Of a stretch of 64,000 nt of DNA, positions 35,834-45,540 are shown piece by piece. The notes beneath the pieces are model-generated. The model saw only the letters and a list, made by a program, of their open reading frames with translations, was not told where the DNA came from and ran no database searches. Location: positions 1,740,531 through 1,804,530 of the forward strand of contig NZ_CP036343.1 of the NCBI RefSeq assembly GCF_007746795.1, read 5' to 3'. The first letter of the stretch is position 1, and the number at the start of each line of letters is the position of its first letter. This DNA comes from Gimesia algae. GTDB lineage: Bacteria > Planctomycetota > Planctomycetia > Planctomycetales > Planctomycetaceae. The position numbers were made by a program, and so were the translations under genes.

Positions 35834-38758
35834 ATGACCGAATCGTTAGAGAAACAGTATAACCCTGAAAGTGCACAACAGAAGTGGTATCAATTCTGGG
35901 AAGAGAAAGGCTATTTTCACGCCGAACCCAATCCGGAAAAAGAACAGCACACGATTATGATTCCGCTCCCCAACGTCACCGGGGCACTGCACATGGGTCA
36001 TGCCCTCAATGGGACTGTCCAGGACCTGATCACCCGCTGGCGACGCATGCAAGGTTACGAAGCCCTCTGGATGCCCGGAACCGATCATGCCGGCATTGCC
36101 ACTCAGGCGGTGGTAGAACGCCGTATGAAGGAAGAGGAAAACCTGACACGCCACGACATCGGTCGTGAAGCGCTGGTCGAGCGGATCTGGGACTGGAAAG
36201 ATCAATACGAAAAACGCATTTTGAATCAGCTCAGAAAACTGGGCGCCAGCTGTGACTGGCAGCGCACACGGTTTACCCTGGATGACATGTGCTCCAAAGC
36301 GGTCCGCCGTACCTTCCTGAAACTGTTCTCTGACGATCTCATCTATCGTGGAAAACGCCTGGTCAACTGGGACCCGTTCCTGCAGACCGCTGTGGCTGAC
36401 GATGAAGTTTTTTCAGAAGACATTGCCGGCCAGTTCTGGACCTTTCAGTATCCGGTTGTCGGCAGTGACGAACGGATTTCTTTTTCGACCACGCGTCCGG
36501 AAACCATGCTCGGCGATACCGCTGTGTGCGTTCATCCTTCCGATGAACGTTATACACACCTGGTCGGCAAATTGGTTCGCATTCCGTTAAACGGGCGCGA
36601 AATCCCGATTATTGCGGATGCATTGCTGGCGGATAAAGATCTGGGGACCGGAGCCGTCAAAGTGACTCCCGCGCATGATCCCAACGACTATGCCTGCGGA
36701 TTACGAAATGATCTGGAGCAGATCAATATTCTGAACCCGGACGGCACGATGAACGACGCGACCGGCGCGTATGAAGGCCTGGATCGTTACGCGGCTCGTA
36801 AAAAAGTCGTGGAAGATATGGACCAACTGGGTTTCTTTATCGAAGTCGAAGACCGACAGATTCCTGTCAAACACAGTGATCGTTCGAAAACTCCCATCGA
36901 ACCTTATCTCTCCGATCAATGGTTCGTCAAAATGGATACACTCGCGCAATCTGCCATTGATGCTGTTGAGGATGGTCGCGTGCGATTCTTTCCCAGCCGC
37001 TACTCCAAAACGTATCTGGACTGGCTCAAAGAAAAGCGCGACTGGTGTATCAGCCGTCAACTCTGGTGGGGACATCGCATTCCCATCTGGTACTGTGATA
37101 CCTGTTCTGAAGATGACCTGAAGCTGGCATTTGGCGATCGCTATGATGTGGATTATCGTCGCAACGATGAAGATACCTGCTGGCTGATCTGCAGTGAGAC
37201 GGATCTGACAGGTGATGAACTGGGAGTCGCGCATAAGTTGACCCAGGATGAAGATGTCCTGGATACCTGGTTCAGCAGTGCACTCTGGCCGCATGCCACG
37301 CTGGGCTGGCCGGACAAGAATCCGGACCTCGATTATTTCTATCCGGGCAGCGTACTGGTCACCAGCCGCGATATTATTACCCTCTGGGTGGCCCGCATGG
37401 TACTGACGGGCCTGTATAACATGGAAGACATTCCCTTCAAACATGTCTGCATCCACCCTAAAATCCTGGACGGTTTCGGGCAGACCATGTCCAAATCCAA
37501 AGGCAACGGCGTTGACCCTATGGATCTGATTGACAAATACGGTGTCGATGCGGTCCGGTTTACGATTGCTTCATTCGCAGGAGAAACACAGGACGTCCGC
37601 CTCCCGGTGGGTTATGAAGACCCGGAAACCGGTGAAGTCGTGCCTCAAACTCTGGAGCATCAGACAACGACTCCCTCCGGCGGCGCAAAACCACGCATTA
37701 AATTCCCCAAGAGTGGAAAATCGTATCAGTATACGAGTCCCTGGTTTGACCCGGATCCCGGCGAAAAGGTCGCCCGCATCGTCAGTGAGCGTTTTGAGTA
37801 TGGCAGAAACTTCTGTAACAAACTCTGGAACGCCAGTCGCTTTGCCATGCTGAATCTGGAAGGTTACACCCCTGCTCCGCTTCAGGAGTCAGACCTGAAA
37901 ATGGAAGATCGCTGGATTCTCAGTCGGCTCTCTACGGTTGCAGAAGAAATGACCACCGTATTAAGTCGCTACCAGTTTGATGTGGCCACGCGCGCGATCC
38001 GCGATTTCACCTGGAATGAATTCTGCGACTGGTACCTGGAAATGATCAAGCCCCGTCTGTGGGATGAAGAACAGAAACCGGCAGCGCAGCGCGTTCTGGT
38101 AGGGGTTCTCGATGCCCTGCTGCGGCTGCTGCAGCCTTTCGTGCCCTTCATTACCGAAGAACTCTGGCAGCGATTGAATGAGATTGCTCCGAAACGGGGA
38201 CTCTTCACCCCGGAACAAGGGGCAGAAAGCATCATGATTGCTGACTGGCCGGAGCCACCGAAAGACTGGCAGGACCCGCAGCTGGAAAAACGGTTTGAGC
38301 GCCTGCAGGAGATGATTGTCGCTGTGCGAAATATTCGTGCCGTCTATAAAATTTCACCGGCAACGCCACTGCAACTTTTCCTGCGTTGTGAATCCAGCGT
38401 TGCCGATGATATGCAGAATGTGGCCGGACAGTTCGATAACCTGGCGAAAACATTGCTGGAATCAGCGGGCGCGGATGTCAAACGTCCCAGCGGGTCTGCT
38501 ACGTTTTCTCTCAACGATGTCGATGGTTTCATCGCCTTGGAAGGCATTATTGACCTGGAAGCAGAATTAGAGCGTCTGCGGGGCGAAGCCGAAAAGCTTG
38601 AGAAACATATCGTCACCAGCGAAAAGAAACTGGCCAATAAGAACTTTGTTGATCGGGCCCCCGCGGATGTTGTGGCAGGGGTGCAGGAGACTCTGTCAGG
38701 AAATCAGAAACAGCTGCAGAGCGTTCTCAAAACCATCGATGAACTCGAGGGAAAATAG
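35834..38758 (+). CDS. valS: Valyl-tRNA synthetase
   Basis: Charges tRNA(Val) with valine and edits mischarged threonine. I start it at the ATG at 35834 (974 residues) because homology begins right after it, MTESLEKQYNPESAQQKWYQ; a GTG at 35774 would add 20 unmatched residues. The HIGH signature is PNVTGALHMGHALNG (47-61), the CP1 editing domain with TTRPETMLGDTAVCVHP follows near 220-236, and the KMSKS loop is TMSKSKGNGVDP near 550. The C-terminal coiled coil (about 900-974, LEAELERLRGEAEKLEKHI) is the ValS-type tRNA-binding arm. Upstream no clear ribosome binding site is seen. Isoleucine-valine branch genes (cimA) lie next to it. Confidence 0.97.
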   Translation: MTESLEKQYNPESAQQKWYQFWEEKGYFHAEPNPEKEQHTIMIPLPNVTGALHMGHALNGTVQDLITRWRRMQGYEALWMPGTDHAGIATQAVVERRMKEEENLTRHDIGREALVERIWDWKDQYEKRILNQLRKLGASCDWQRTRFTLDDMCSKAVRRTFLKLFSDDLIYRGKRLVNWDPFLQTAVADDEVFSEDIAGQFWTFQYPVVGSDERISFSTTRPETMLGDTAVCVHPSDERYTHLVGKLVRIPLNGREIPIIADALLADKDLGTGAVKVTPAHDPNDYACGLRNDLEQINILNPDGTMNDATGAYEGLDRYAARKKVVEDMDQLGFFIEVEDRQIPVKHSDRSKTPIEPYLSDQWFVKMDTLAQSAIDAVEDGRVRFFPSRYSKTYLDWLKEKRDWCISRQLWWGHRIPIWYCDTCSEDDLKLAFGDRYDVDYRRNDEDTCWLICSETDLTGDELGVAHKLTQDEDVLDTWFSSALWPHATLGWPDKNPDLDYFYPGSVLVTSRDIITLWVARMVLTGLYNMEDIPFKHVCIHPKILDGFGQTMSKSKGNGVDPMDLIDKYGVDAVRFTIASFAGETQDVRLPVGYEDPETGEVVPQTLEHQTTTPSGGAKPRIKFPKSGKSYQYTSPWFDPDPGEKVARIVSERFEYGRNFCNKLWNASRFAMLNLEGYTPAPLQESDLKMEDRWILSRLSTVAEEMTTVLSRYQFDVATRAIRDFTWNEFCDWYLEMIKPRLWDEEQKPAAQRVLVGVLDALLRLLQPFVPFITEELWQRLNEIAPKRGLFTPEQGAESIMIADWPEPPKDWQDPQLEKRFERLQEMIVAVRNIRAVYKISPATPLQLFLRCESSVADDMQNVAGQFDNLAKTLLESAGADVKRPSGSATFSLNDVDGFIALEGIIDLEAELERLRGEAEKLEKHIVTSEKKLANKNFVDRAPADVVAGVQETLSGNQKQLQSVLKTIDELEGK

Positions 38759-38841
38759 TGTCTTATCAGACCTGAAAAGATTCGTGGCCCGACATGGTTC
38801 ACGATTTGATATAGAATCTGTTGTCCTGCTCGGAAACGGTG

Positions 38842-38847
38842 TATAAT
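38842..38847 (+). promoter_or_regulatory. -10 box before the DUF151 gene
   Basis: A perfect TATAAT 89 bases upstream of the start at 38936. The -35 is uncertain: TTGTCC lies 15 bases upstream, shorter than the preferred spacing. Confidence 0.4.
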
Positions 38848-38935
38848 AAGTTCAAAATCACAGGTATTTCAGTTTTAACTCTCTCTATAGAATCTGGTTT
38901 GCAGTGAATTCCCTGTCTGACCTGAGGAGGCTCTC

Positions 38936-39340
38936 TTGTTAGTGGAAATGGAGTTATCTCGCATTATTATCAGCGAGATCGGTGATCAGCAGGTGATCTA
39001 CCTGCGCGAAGTCGAGGGCGAGCGTGTCTTCCCGATCCTGATTGGGATCTTTGAAGCCACCACGATTGACCGCCGTGTGAATCAGGAGTTTTCCCCCCAG
39101 CGTCCGCTCACGCATGACCTGTTGAAGAATACCATCGAATCCCTGGGGGGCATCTTAAAAGATATCGTGATCACGCACCTGGAAGACCACACCTACTATG
39201 CCGTCCTGCGAGTGGAACAGGATGGGGAACTGGTCGAGATTGACAGCCGTCCCAGCGATGCGATCGCGTTGTCGATTCACTACAAACCACCACTGCCGAT
39301 TTATGTGCATGAATCGGTTCTGGAGCAGACAGCAGGTTAA
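38936..39340 (+). CDS. Bifunctional nuclease family protein (DUF151)
   Basis: A 134-residue protein of the BFN/DUF151 family, whose plant members have nuclease activity; the bacterial role is not settled. The hallmark DSRPSDAIALSIHYKPPLPI (about 102-121) is present, preceded by FPILIGIFEATTIDR (about 32-46) and THDLLKNTIESLGG. It starts with TTG at 38936: AGGAGG lies five bases before it, which fits better than the GTG or ATG two and four codons later. A strong terminator follows, so it is a single-gene unit, though it could also be read from valS. Confidence 0.88.
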   Translation: MLVEMELSRIIISEIGDQQVIYLREVEGERVFPILIGIFEATTIDRRVNQEFSPQRPLTHDLLKNTIESLGGILKDIVITHLEDHTYYAVLRVEQDGELVEIDSRPSDAIALSIHYKPPLPIYVHESVLEQTAG

Positions 39341-39369
39341 GTTCGCTGATCCACCACTTCAGATAAAAT

Positions 39370-39409
39370 AAAAAAAGGCAGCTCGAACTCAGACTTCGAG
39401 CTGCCTTTT
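39370..39409. terminator. Bidirectional intrinsic terminator
   Basis: Perfect 11-bp stem GGCAGCTCGAA (39377-39387) and TTCGAGCTGCC (39395-39405), 7-base loop, flanked by A-run on the left and T-run on the right. It sits between the convergent DUF151 gene and the NagB-like gene and should serve both. Confidence 0.9.
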
Positions 39410-39427
39410 GTGTTTGTTGTGAACGGT

Positions 39428-40378
39428 TTAATTACACTCCGCTACGAGTGGACCGGCCAGTTCGTCCAGAATAATCAGGCGCCCGGGTTGAGTCGTCATG
39501 TAGGTAGACGGAATCCAACTGGAGGGTTCATGTCGTAACGTCATCCAGACACTCATCCCCTGCCACTGCATACCCCGCGAGAAGATGCCGTCACAGCCAC
39601 CGATAATCTTGTCGGCCTGCAGAAAACAACCGGGACCAATCGTATTGGCATACGCGGGAACCAGAGTGGTGCGGCTTTTAAAGCTCGTCACAGCGTTCTG
39701 CTCAATTGTTAAAGGATGCAGCTTGGCACCGATGCGATGTGTCTGTGCTTTCCATTCTTCCTCGGAATTGAATTCTCCGGCGAAGTGAGGTTCCCAGAAT
39801 GCGATATGACAGACACGTCCGATACCGAAAATGACCCCCAGTTTCGCACCCGCTGATTTCAACTCACCAATTTTTTCTGCATAAGTGGGAAGAGTCTCGG
39901 CAGTCGCAAAGTGACGTTGGTTCTCGGGAACCGTCAAGTCACCGAGAGGACCATAAAAAGCCTGCTCCATAGCGTACTGAAACGCCCCAGGGTTGGTGGG
40001 AGGCAGTGTATTTCCGTCCGCATCGCTCCACTCATCCATATTGAAGCCATACACATGGTCGCAGGATACACCCCATTCTTTGAGGAAGTACACAGCCCAG
40101 CGATACATGCCCATCGGGCCTACGGGCAGAATCAACGCCAGCTTTTGACCAGCATCTCTAGACTGCTTAATCGTTAAAGCGATCTCATGACCCAACATCG
40201 TATCGAAATCAGTCACGCTCCCGCACAGGACAGGCTCAAAGCCTGCATGCCACCAGGACTGACGGTCTAAAATCGTCGTGGGATCGGCACTCATGCACTG
40301 ATCGATTTTGGTCAGATCCCATCCCGCTGGAAAAAAACCTTCCATCATGGAACCGGCAATCGTACTCATTAAATCCAT
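39428..40378 (-). CDS. NagB-like sugar-phosphate isomerase homologue with altered active site
   Basis: A 316-residue member of the glucosamine-6-phosphate deaminase (NagB/6-phosphogluconolactonase-like) superfamily. The family block with the general base reads YGFNMDEW (Asp115, Glu116), matching FNMDEY of NagB. The second active-site block reads [13 protein letters not shown] (185-197): His191 and Glu196 align with the ring-opening histidine and glutamate of E. coli NagB, but the aspartate at its position 141 is a valine here (Val189) and the glycine next to it is a cysteine. About 60 residues are added at the N-terminus. Therefore activity on glucosamine 6-phosphate is doubtful, and another sugar phosphate or a non-enzymatic role is possible. 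It stands alone, divergent from the RND operon. Confidence 0.75.
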   Translation of the reverse strand: MDLMSTIAGSMMEGFFPAGWDLTKIDQCMSADPTTILDRQSWWHAGFEPVLCGSVTDFDTMLGHEIALTIKQSRDAGQKLALILPVGPMGMYRWAVYFLKEWGVSCDHVYGFNMDEWSDADGNTLPPTNPGAFQYAMEQAFYGPLGDLTVPENQRHFATAETLPTYAEKIGELKSAGAKLGVIFGIGRVCHIAFWEPHFAGEFNSEEEWKAQTHRIGAKLHPLTIEQNAVTSFKSRTTLVPAYANTIGPGCFLQADKIIGGCDGIFSRGMQWQGMSVWMTLRHEPSSWIPSTYMTTQPGRLIILDELAGPLVAECN

Positions 40379-40867
40379 AATTCTTCCCTTCTCAAAGCAA
40401 TTTCACAGGTTGGCCAAACTGTACCAACTGTCAAAAATCAATATTTTCTTATCATTGTTGCATAATTCAGAGGCTGGAGTGGATTTTAGCATAGAAAAGG
40501 CATAAGAACAGGAAAGATCAGCCTGTGATTTTATAAACAAAAGAATATTTAAACAAAGACGTTGAGAACGACAAACATCTTGAATTCTCTAACCGATATA
40601 GTTCTAATAGTAGAGCTGAGTCGACAACTTAAATGATTTATCGGTCCTGCCTTAGCTTACCTGCCTTAAACAACCAGAAGTTTATCTTTACACGATAACC
40701 GTCAACCTGCCCGATTGCACAACAGAGTCCCTCTGCTGTCATACATCAAGAGCTTTTACAAACTGATTTTTTATTGAACGAGTCTGCGATCAAAGATTCT
40801 CGATCAGTAAACGAATTGTTTGCTCAAAGGCTCCTGCTGCGGTTCACACAACCGGAGAAACGAAAAG
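40379..40867. other. Divergent intergenic region, no gene seen
   Basis: About 490 AT-rich bases between the NagB-like gene and the second RND adaptor. TATAGT near 40598 resembles a -10 box without a fitting -35. TTGACA on the minus strand near 40427 has no -10 at normal spacing. I find no regulator gene, operator-like dyad or structured RNA. Confidence 0.4.
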
Positions 40868-42070
40868 ATGAAAGTACTGATTGCCCCTGCCTGTACGGCC
40901 ATAGCCATGATTGCAGGCTGGCTGGTTTATGAACACTCCCTCAACAATACGCAAACGACTCCCACGAAAATCCTGACTGACCCCATTGCAGTCCAAGTCA
41001 CCCGCTCTACAAAAAAGACTCTCGAGAAACGGATTACCCTGGTGGGTAACCTCGAAGCAGGTTCCCAGGTCGAAATCCGCTCAAAATATAGCGGGTACAT
41101 CAAATCCATCCCGTTCGACGTGGGAGATCAGATCAAAGCCAACGACGTCATTCTGGAATTGAATGACACGGAACTGCAGGAACTGGTCAGTAAAGCAGAT
41201 GCCTCTCTGATCGTTGCCAAAGCACAATTGAAAGCGCAGGTCACTGGCCAGGAACTGGCTCAAAAGGCGTATGAACGCCTGCTGGTTCTGCAGAAATCCG
41301 GTGTCAGCACGCAACAGGAGATGGAAGAAGCGCTGGCCAACAAGGCAATTCAAGAAGCGCAGACGGAACTCGAAGAAGCCCGCGTGGAACAGGCCAAATC
41401 CGATCTGGAACAGAGCCGCCTGCGACTGCGAGAAAATAAAGTGCTGGCGCCGACCGATGGCTTTCTGGCAGAACGGATGGTCGATGTGGGTGATCTGGCA
41501 AAACCAGATGTCCCTTTAATGAAAATTGTCAACCTGGATCATGTACGGACCATCGTGCATATCGTGGAAAAAGATTACGAAGATGTCAAACTGGAACAGA
41601 AAGCACTGATCACGGTTGATACATTTCCGGGCAAAACCTTTACGGGCCATGTGAAACGAAAAGCACCGGTACTTGATCCGCAGACCCGAACCGCCGCCGT
41701 GCATATCGAAATTCCGAATGCGGACTTCGCGCTGAAACCGGGAATGCATGCCCGCGTGCAGATTGTCTTTGAACATCACCACAAAACCAGCGTCCTGCCC
41801 ATTGCCTCGCTGACTCGCAGAAAAGATGGCCCGGGTTCCGCAGTTTTCATCATCGGCGGAAATCCCCCCATCACTGAACGACGAAACATTGAAACCGGGA
41901 TCAATGACGGCGAACTCGTCGAAATTCTATCGGGGCTCAAACCGGAAGACCTGGTGATTACCCTGGGTAATCGAATGGTCGACGAAGGACAGACCGTCAC
42001 ACCAGTAGAAGTGCCCATGGATCAGGTGATTCAAACACCCTCCCCGTTACCACAGAAAACTAATTTGTGA
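40868..42070 (+). CDS. RND periplasmic adaptor (second system)
   Basis: A 400-residue membrane fusion protein. I start it at the ATG at 40868, ten bases after GGAG; a TTG 16 codons upstream adds a hydrophilic stretch ahead of the hydrophobic anchor (LIAPACTAIAMIAGWLVYEH). The barrel-sandwich halves are KRITLVGNLEAGSQVEIRSK and LRENKVLAPTDGFLAERMVD, separated by a coiled-coil hairpin (about 95-165, many Glu, Gln, Ala), then the beta-barrel with FTGHVKRKAPVLDPQTRTAA. The pump gene follows after 53 bases. There is no regulator gene next to this pair, unlike the first RND set at 8.7-14.2 kb. Confidence 0.9.
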   Translation: MKVLIAPACTAIAMIAGWLVYEHSLNNTQTTPTKILTDPIAVQVTRSTKKTLEKRITLVGNLEAGSQVEIRSKYSGYIKSIPFDVGDQIKANDVILELNDTELQELVSKADASLIVAKAQLKAQVTGQELAQKAYERLLVLQKSGVSTQQEMEEALANKAIQEAQTELEEARVEQAKSDLEQSRLRLRENKVLAPTDGFLAERMVDVGDLAKPDVPLMKIVNLDHVRTIVHIVEKDYEDVKLEQKALITVDTFPGKTFTGHVKRKAPVLDPQTRTAAVHIEIPNADFALKPGMHARVQIVFEHHHKTSVLPIASLTRRKDGPGSAVFIIGGNPPITERRNIETGINDGELVEILSGLKPEDLVITLGNRMVDEGQTVTPVEVPMDQVIQTPSPLPQKTNL

Positions 42071-42123
42071 TCAGGATGATCATTTGGTTCAACAGTAGAT
42101 CATAAAAACCTGAGAAATCCACT

Positions 42124-45100
42124 ATGTCCCTGACTCGACTGGCAGTTCAGCGTCCGATTACAACCCTGATGTCCTCACTGGTGCTGATCATGCTGGGCGG
42201 GGTTTCTTTATCACAGCTGGCTGTGGACCTGATGCCTGACATTCAGAATCCCAGCGTCAGCGTGATCACGATCTATGAAGGCGCGGGGCCCGACGAGGCA
42301 GAAAAACAGATCACCCGCCCGATTGAACAGAATTTGAGTTCTGTTTCCGGCATTGAGAATATTCTCAGCAGCAGCATGGAAGGCAGCAGTACCGTCCGCC
42401 TGCAGTTTCAGTGGGGCACTGATCTGAATCTGGCGATCAACGAAGTACGTGACTCGCTGAACAAGCTGAGAAACAAGCTGCCCGAGGGAGCCGAAGACCC
42501 TTACATCCGCCATTTTGATGTCGCGGACCGCCCCATTCTGTATCTCGGGTTGAACAGCGATCTGGACCCGATCACACTCACACGCCTGACGGAAAATCAG
42601 ATCATCCCGCAGTTTGAACAGCTGGAAGGGGTCGCCCGGGTCCGCATGCGGGGCGCGATTGAACGCGAGATTCAGATCAACCTGGATCGCAGCAAGCTTG
42701 AATCGCTCAACATGGGCGTCAACGAAGTCATCAATGCTCTGAAACAGGAGAATATCAACCAGCCCGCCGGTAATTATGAAGAAGGCCATCTCAATCTGCA
42801 TATCCGCAGCCAGGGGGAATTTACCAGCCTGGATCAGATTGAAAACACGGTCGTCCGTGAACAGGCGGGTGCCACAGTTCATGTACGGGACATCGCCGAA
42901 GTCGTCGACGGTGAGAAAGAACGGACTGAGCTGACGCGTATGAACGGACAGCCCGGTATCCTGTTGTACGTGTATAAGCAGTCGGGTGCGAATACGATCA
43001 GCGTGAGTGACCAGGTACAAAAGCAGGTCGAGCGGGTCAACAAATCGCTGCCTGACATGAAGCTCACCATTCGCGTGGATAATTCGGAATACATTCGACA
43101 ATCGATCACCAATATTCAGGAAGCCGCGCTGTACGGTATGGGGCTGGCCATTCTGGTACTGATTGTCTTTCTGCGCAGTTTCCGCAGCGTACTGGTGATC
43201 GGCGTTTGTATGCCTCTCTCAGTCCTGGCGACATTCACCCTGATTTATTTTCAGGGATTTACTTTGAATATTATTTCCTTCGGCGGGCTGGCTCTGGGAG
43301 TGGGACTGCTGGTTGACAATTCAATTGTCGTGCTGGAAAGCATTTTCCGGAAACGGGAAGAAGGTCTGGACCCCAAAACGGCGGCCATTGAAGGGACTGA
43401 AGAAGTTTCCTCTGCGATCATCGCCAGTACGTTGACAACACTGATCATTTTTCTGCCCCTGATCTTTATCCATGGTACAACGGGTATCCTGCTGCATCAG
43501 CTGGCGTGGGTGGTTTCCTTTTCTCTGGTCTGCTCGCTGTTTGCCAGTCTGACTCTGACACCGGTCATGAGTGCTTACTGGATCCCGGAACAGGCATCGA
43601 CACCGCATACAGGCTGGACCCGTTACTGGTTCAAGCTGATCGATGGTTTCCACCACCTGAACTATCAGATCCTGTTAAAACTGGAGCGCGTCTACGAACG
43701 AATTTTAAAGTTCAGTTTGAAACACGCCACATTCACCGGCTTCCTGCTGTTACTCTGTTTTACGACCACATTGGGTCTGATTCCCCATGTCAAAACAGAA
43801 TTTTTACCGAAAACAGACGAAGCCGCCATCAACGTCTTCTCGAGAATGGCGGCCGGGATTCAGCTCCGAAAACTGGATCAACAGACACGTATTCTGGAAC
43901 AGGCGACGATTGAAGCAGTGCCCGAAGCGATCGCAATTGCTTCCTTTATCGGTGATAGTGCCGATGACGCAGATCAGTGGAATCGCACGACTTTAAGACT
44001 CCAACTGCAACCCCGCGGTGAACGCGAACGGGGAATCGAAGAAATCCGCAAAGCGCTTGACGATGCAATCGGCCCAATTCCCGGCATGAAAGTCCAGGTG
44101 AAAGCACAAACAGAAATGATGCTGATGCGGATGATCGGGAGACGAGGCGGTGGAGATCTGGTCGTACAGGTCGCCGGCCACAACCTGCAGTCCGCGCAAC
44201 AGATTGTCGACCAGGTCGTTTCTGTTATGAAGCAGACGCCCGGTCTGATCAATGTGGAAGCAGAGGTTTCGGATCAACGGCCTGAACTGACCGCATCCAT
44301 CGATCGTGAAAAAGCGGGTCTGCTCAAAATCAGTGTGCAGGATATCGCGCAAACTCTGGAAACGACCATCCGCGGGACCGAAGCCACGCTCTATCGTGAG
44401 GAAGGCGATGAATTTCCCGTCGTCGTCCGTTTGCGGGCGGAAGACCGCGATCAGATGGATGACGTACAACAGGTGGGTGTAACAACAGCAACCGGTCGCA
44501 CGATTCCTTTGAAAAATATGCTCACCTTTCAAGCCAATGATGCACCCGTTGTCATTGAACGCCAGAATCAACAGAGAATCCTGAGAGTCTTTGCCGATGT
44601 CGAGGGGCGCGACCTGGGCAGTGTTGTCCCTGAGCTCGAAGAAAACCTGAGTGCCATCCAGGTTCCCTCCGGTTTTTCTGTCAGTGTCGCAGGCGACTGG
44701 GAAGAACAGCAGAAAAGTTTCACCGCGCTGAAACAGGGTTTTATTCTGGCGATTCTTCTGATGTACATGATCATGGCTTCGCAGTATGAATCTTTGAGCG
44801 ATCCGTTTTACATTCTGTTTGCGGTTCCGCTGGGAATGATGGGCGTGATCTGGGTCTTTGTCTTTACAGACACCACCTTAAATGTGCAGTCATTCATCGG
44901 CATCGTGGTTCTATCAGGAATTGTAGTCAACAATGCCATCGTGCTCGTTGATTATATTAACCAGCTCCGACGAAGATTTCCGGAGAGACCGGTGAACCAG
45001 CTGATCATCCAGGCAGCCACACGCCGTTTCCGACCGATTCTGATGACCACGCTCACGACGGTCCTGGCCATGATCCCGATTGCCCTGGGCTGGGGTGAAG

Positions 45101-45288
45101 GAGGCGAACTGCAGGCTCCCATGGCGCGGGTTGTTGTCAGCGGCCTGATTGCAGGGACCACAATCACGCTGCTGGCGATTCCCCTGATCTACCAGACCTG
45201 TACTACTCCTGCTGCGAGAAAGACAACGCAAAATCAGGAAGTTTCAGTACAAGAACCGCTCATCGGCGAGCCGGTAAAATCCAGCTGA
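42124..45288 (+). CDS. RND efflux pump permease (second system)
   Basis: A 1054-residue proton-driven exporter with the normal two-fold RND layout: first helix (about 11-33), periplasmic loop, helices 2-6 (about 335-480), and the same in the second half. In TM4 the proton-relay pair is Asp398-Asn399 (LLVDNSIVVLES), so one of the two aspartates of AcrB is lost; in TM10 the lysine is Asn (VVNNAIVLVDY). This pattern is found in a subset of RND proteins outside enterobacteria. The adaptor lies 53 bases upstream. No outer-membrane channel gene is adjacent, so it must use one encoded elsewhere. The substrate is unknown; the N-terminal loop lacks a metal-site signature of CusA/CzcA type. Confidence 0.92.
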   Translation: MSLTRLAVQRPITTLMSSLVLIMLGGVSLSQLAVDLMPDIQNPSVSVITIYEGAGPDEAEKQITRPIEQNLSSVSGIENILSSSMEGSSTVRLQFQWGTDLNLAINEVRDSLNKLRNKLPEGAEDPYIRHFDVADRPILYLGLNSDLDPITLTRLTENQIIPQFEQLEGVARVRMRGAIEREIQINLDRSKLESLNMGVNEVINALKQENINQPAGNYEEGHLNLHIRSQGEFTSLDQIENTVVREQAGATVHVRDIAEVVDGEKERTELTRMNGQPGILLYVYKQSGANTISVSDQVQKQVERVNKSLPDMKLTIRVDNSEYIRQSITNIQEAALYGMGLAILVLIVFLRSFRSVLVIGVCMPLSVLATFTLIYFQGFTLNIISFGGLALGVGLLVDNSIVVLESIFRKREEGLDPKTAAIEGTEEVSSAIIASTLTTLIIFLPLIFIHGTTGILLHQLAWVVSFSLVCSLFASLTLTPVMSAYWIPEQASTPHTGWTRYWFKLIDGFHHLNYQILLKLERVYERILKFSLKHATFTGFLLLLCFTTTLGLIPHVKTEFLPKTDEAAINVFSRMAAGIQLRKLDQQTRILEQATIEAVPEAIAIASFIGDSADDADQWNRTTLRLQLQPRGERERGIEEIRKALDDAIGPIPGMKVQVKAQTEMMLMRMIGRRGGGDLVVQVAGHNLQSAQQIVDQVVSVMKQTPGLINVEAEVSDQRPELTASIDREKAGLLKISVQDIAQTLETTIRGTEATLYREEGDEFPVVVRLRAEDRDQMDDVQQVGVTTATGRTIPLKNMLTFQANDAPVVIERQNQQRILRVFADVEGRDLGSVVPELEENLSAIQVPSGFSVSVAGDWEEQQKSFTALKQGFILAILLMYMIMASQYESLSDPFYILFAVPLGMMGVIWVFVFTDTTLNVQSFIGIVVLSGIVVNNAIVLVDYINQLRRRFPERPVNQLIIQAATRRFRPILMTTLTTVLAMIPIALGWGEGGELQAPMARVVVSGLIAGTTITLLAIPLIYQTCTTPAARKTTQNQEVSVQEPLIGEPVKSS

Positions 45289-45540
45289 AATGGTCGGGAT
45301 ATCCTGTCTACGATAGCATCAACTCAGCCGGTCTGTCTATAATACGCCTCTAGTTTGTGTCAGACGGAGCGAGTGTGTTCGGATTCCATAACCTGAGATC
45401 AAATTGACCTGGAAACACACAATCTCAATCTGAATGCAAATAGAGGGATTGACGGTCTTTCTGTTACGGATTTTGAAATACAGAATGTTGTCAATCGGGC
45501 ATCTCTCTCATCTCTGGGCATCTGGATATTCACTCTGACG

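Noticed and set aside
3619..38774. The 16-base word TGTCTTATCAGACCTG occurs at 3619-3634 and again at 38759-38774.
   Set aside because: A shared 16-mer somewhere in 64 kb is close to chance expectation, flanks differ, and only the first copy forms a dyad.
9652..39735. Other TGGCAC words (for example near 9652, 25351, 30005, 39729) as sigma-54 promoters.
   Set aside because: They lie within coding regions and lack a TTGC element at the required spacing.
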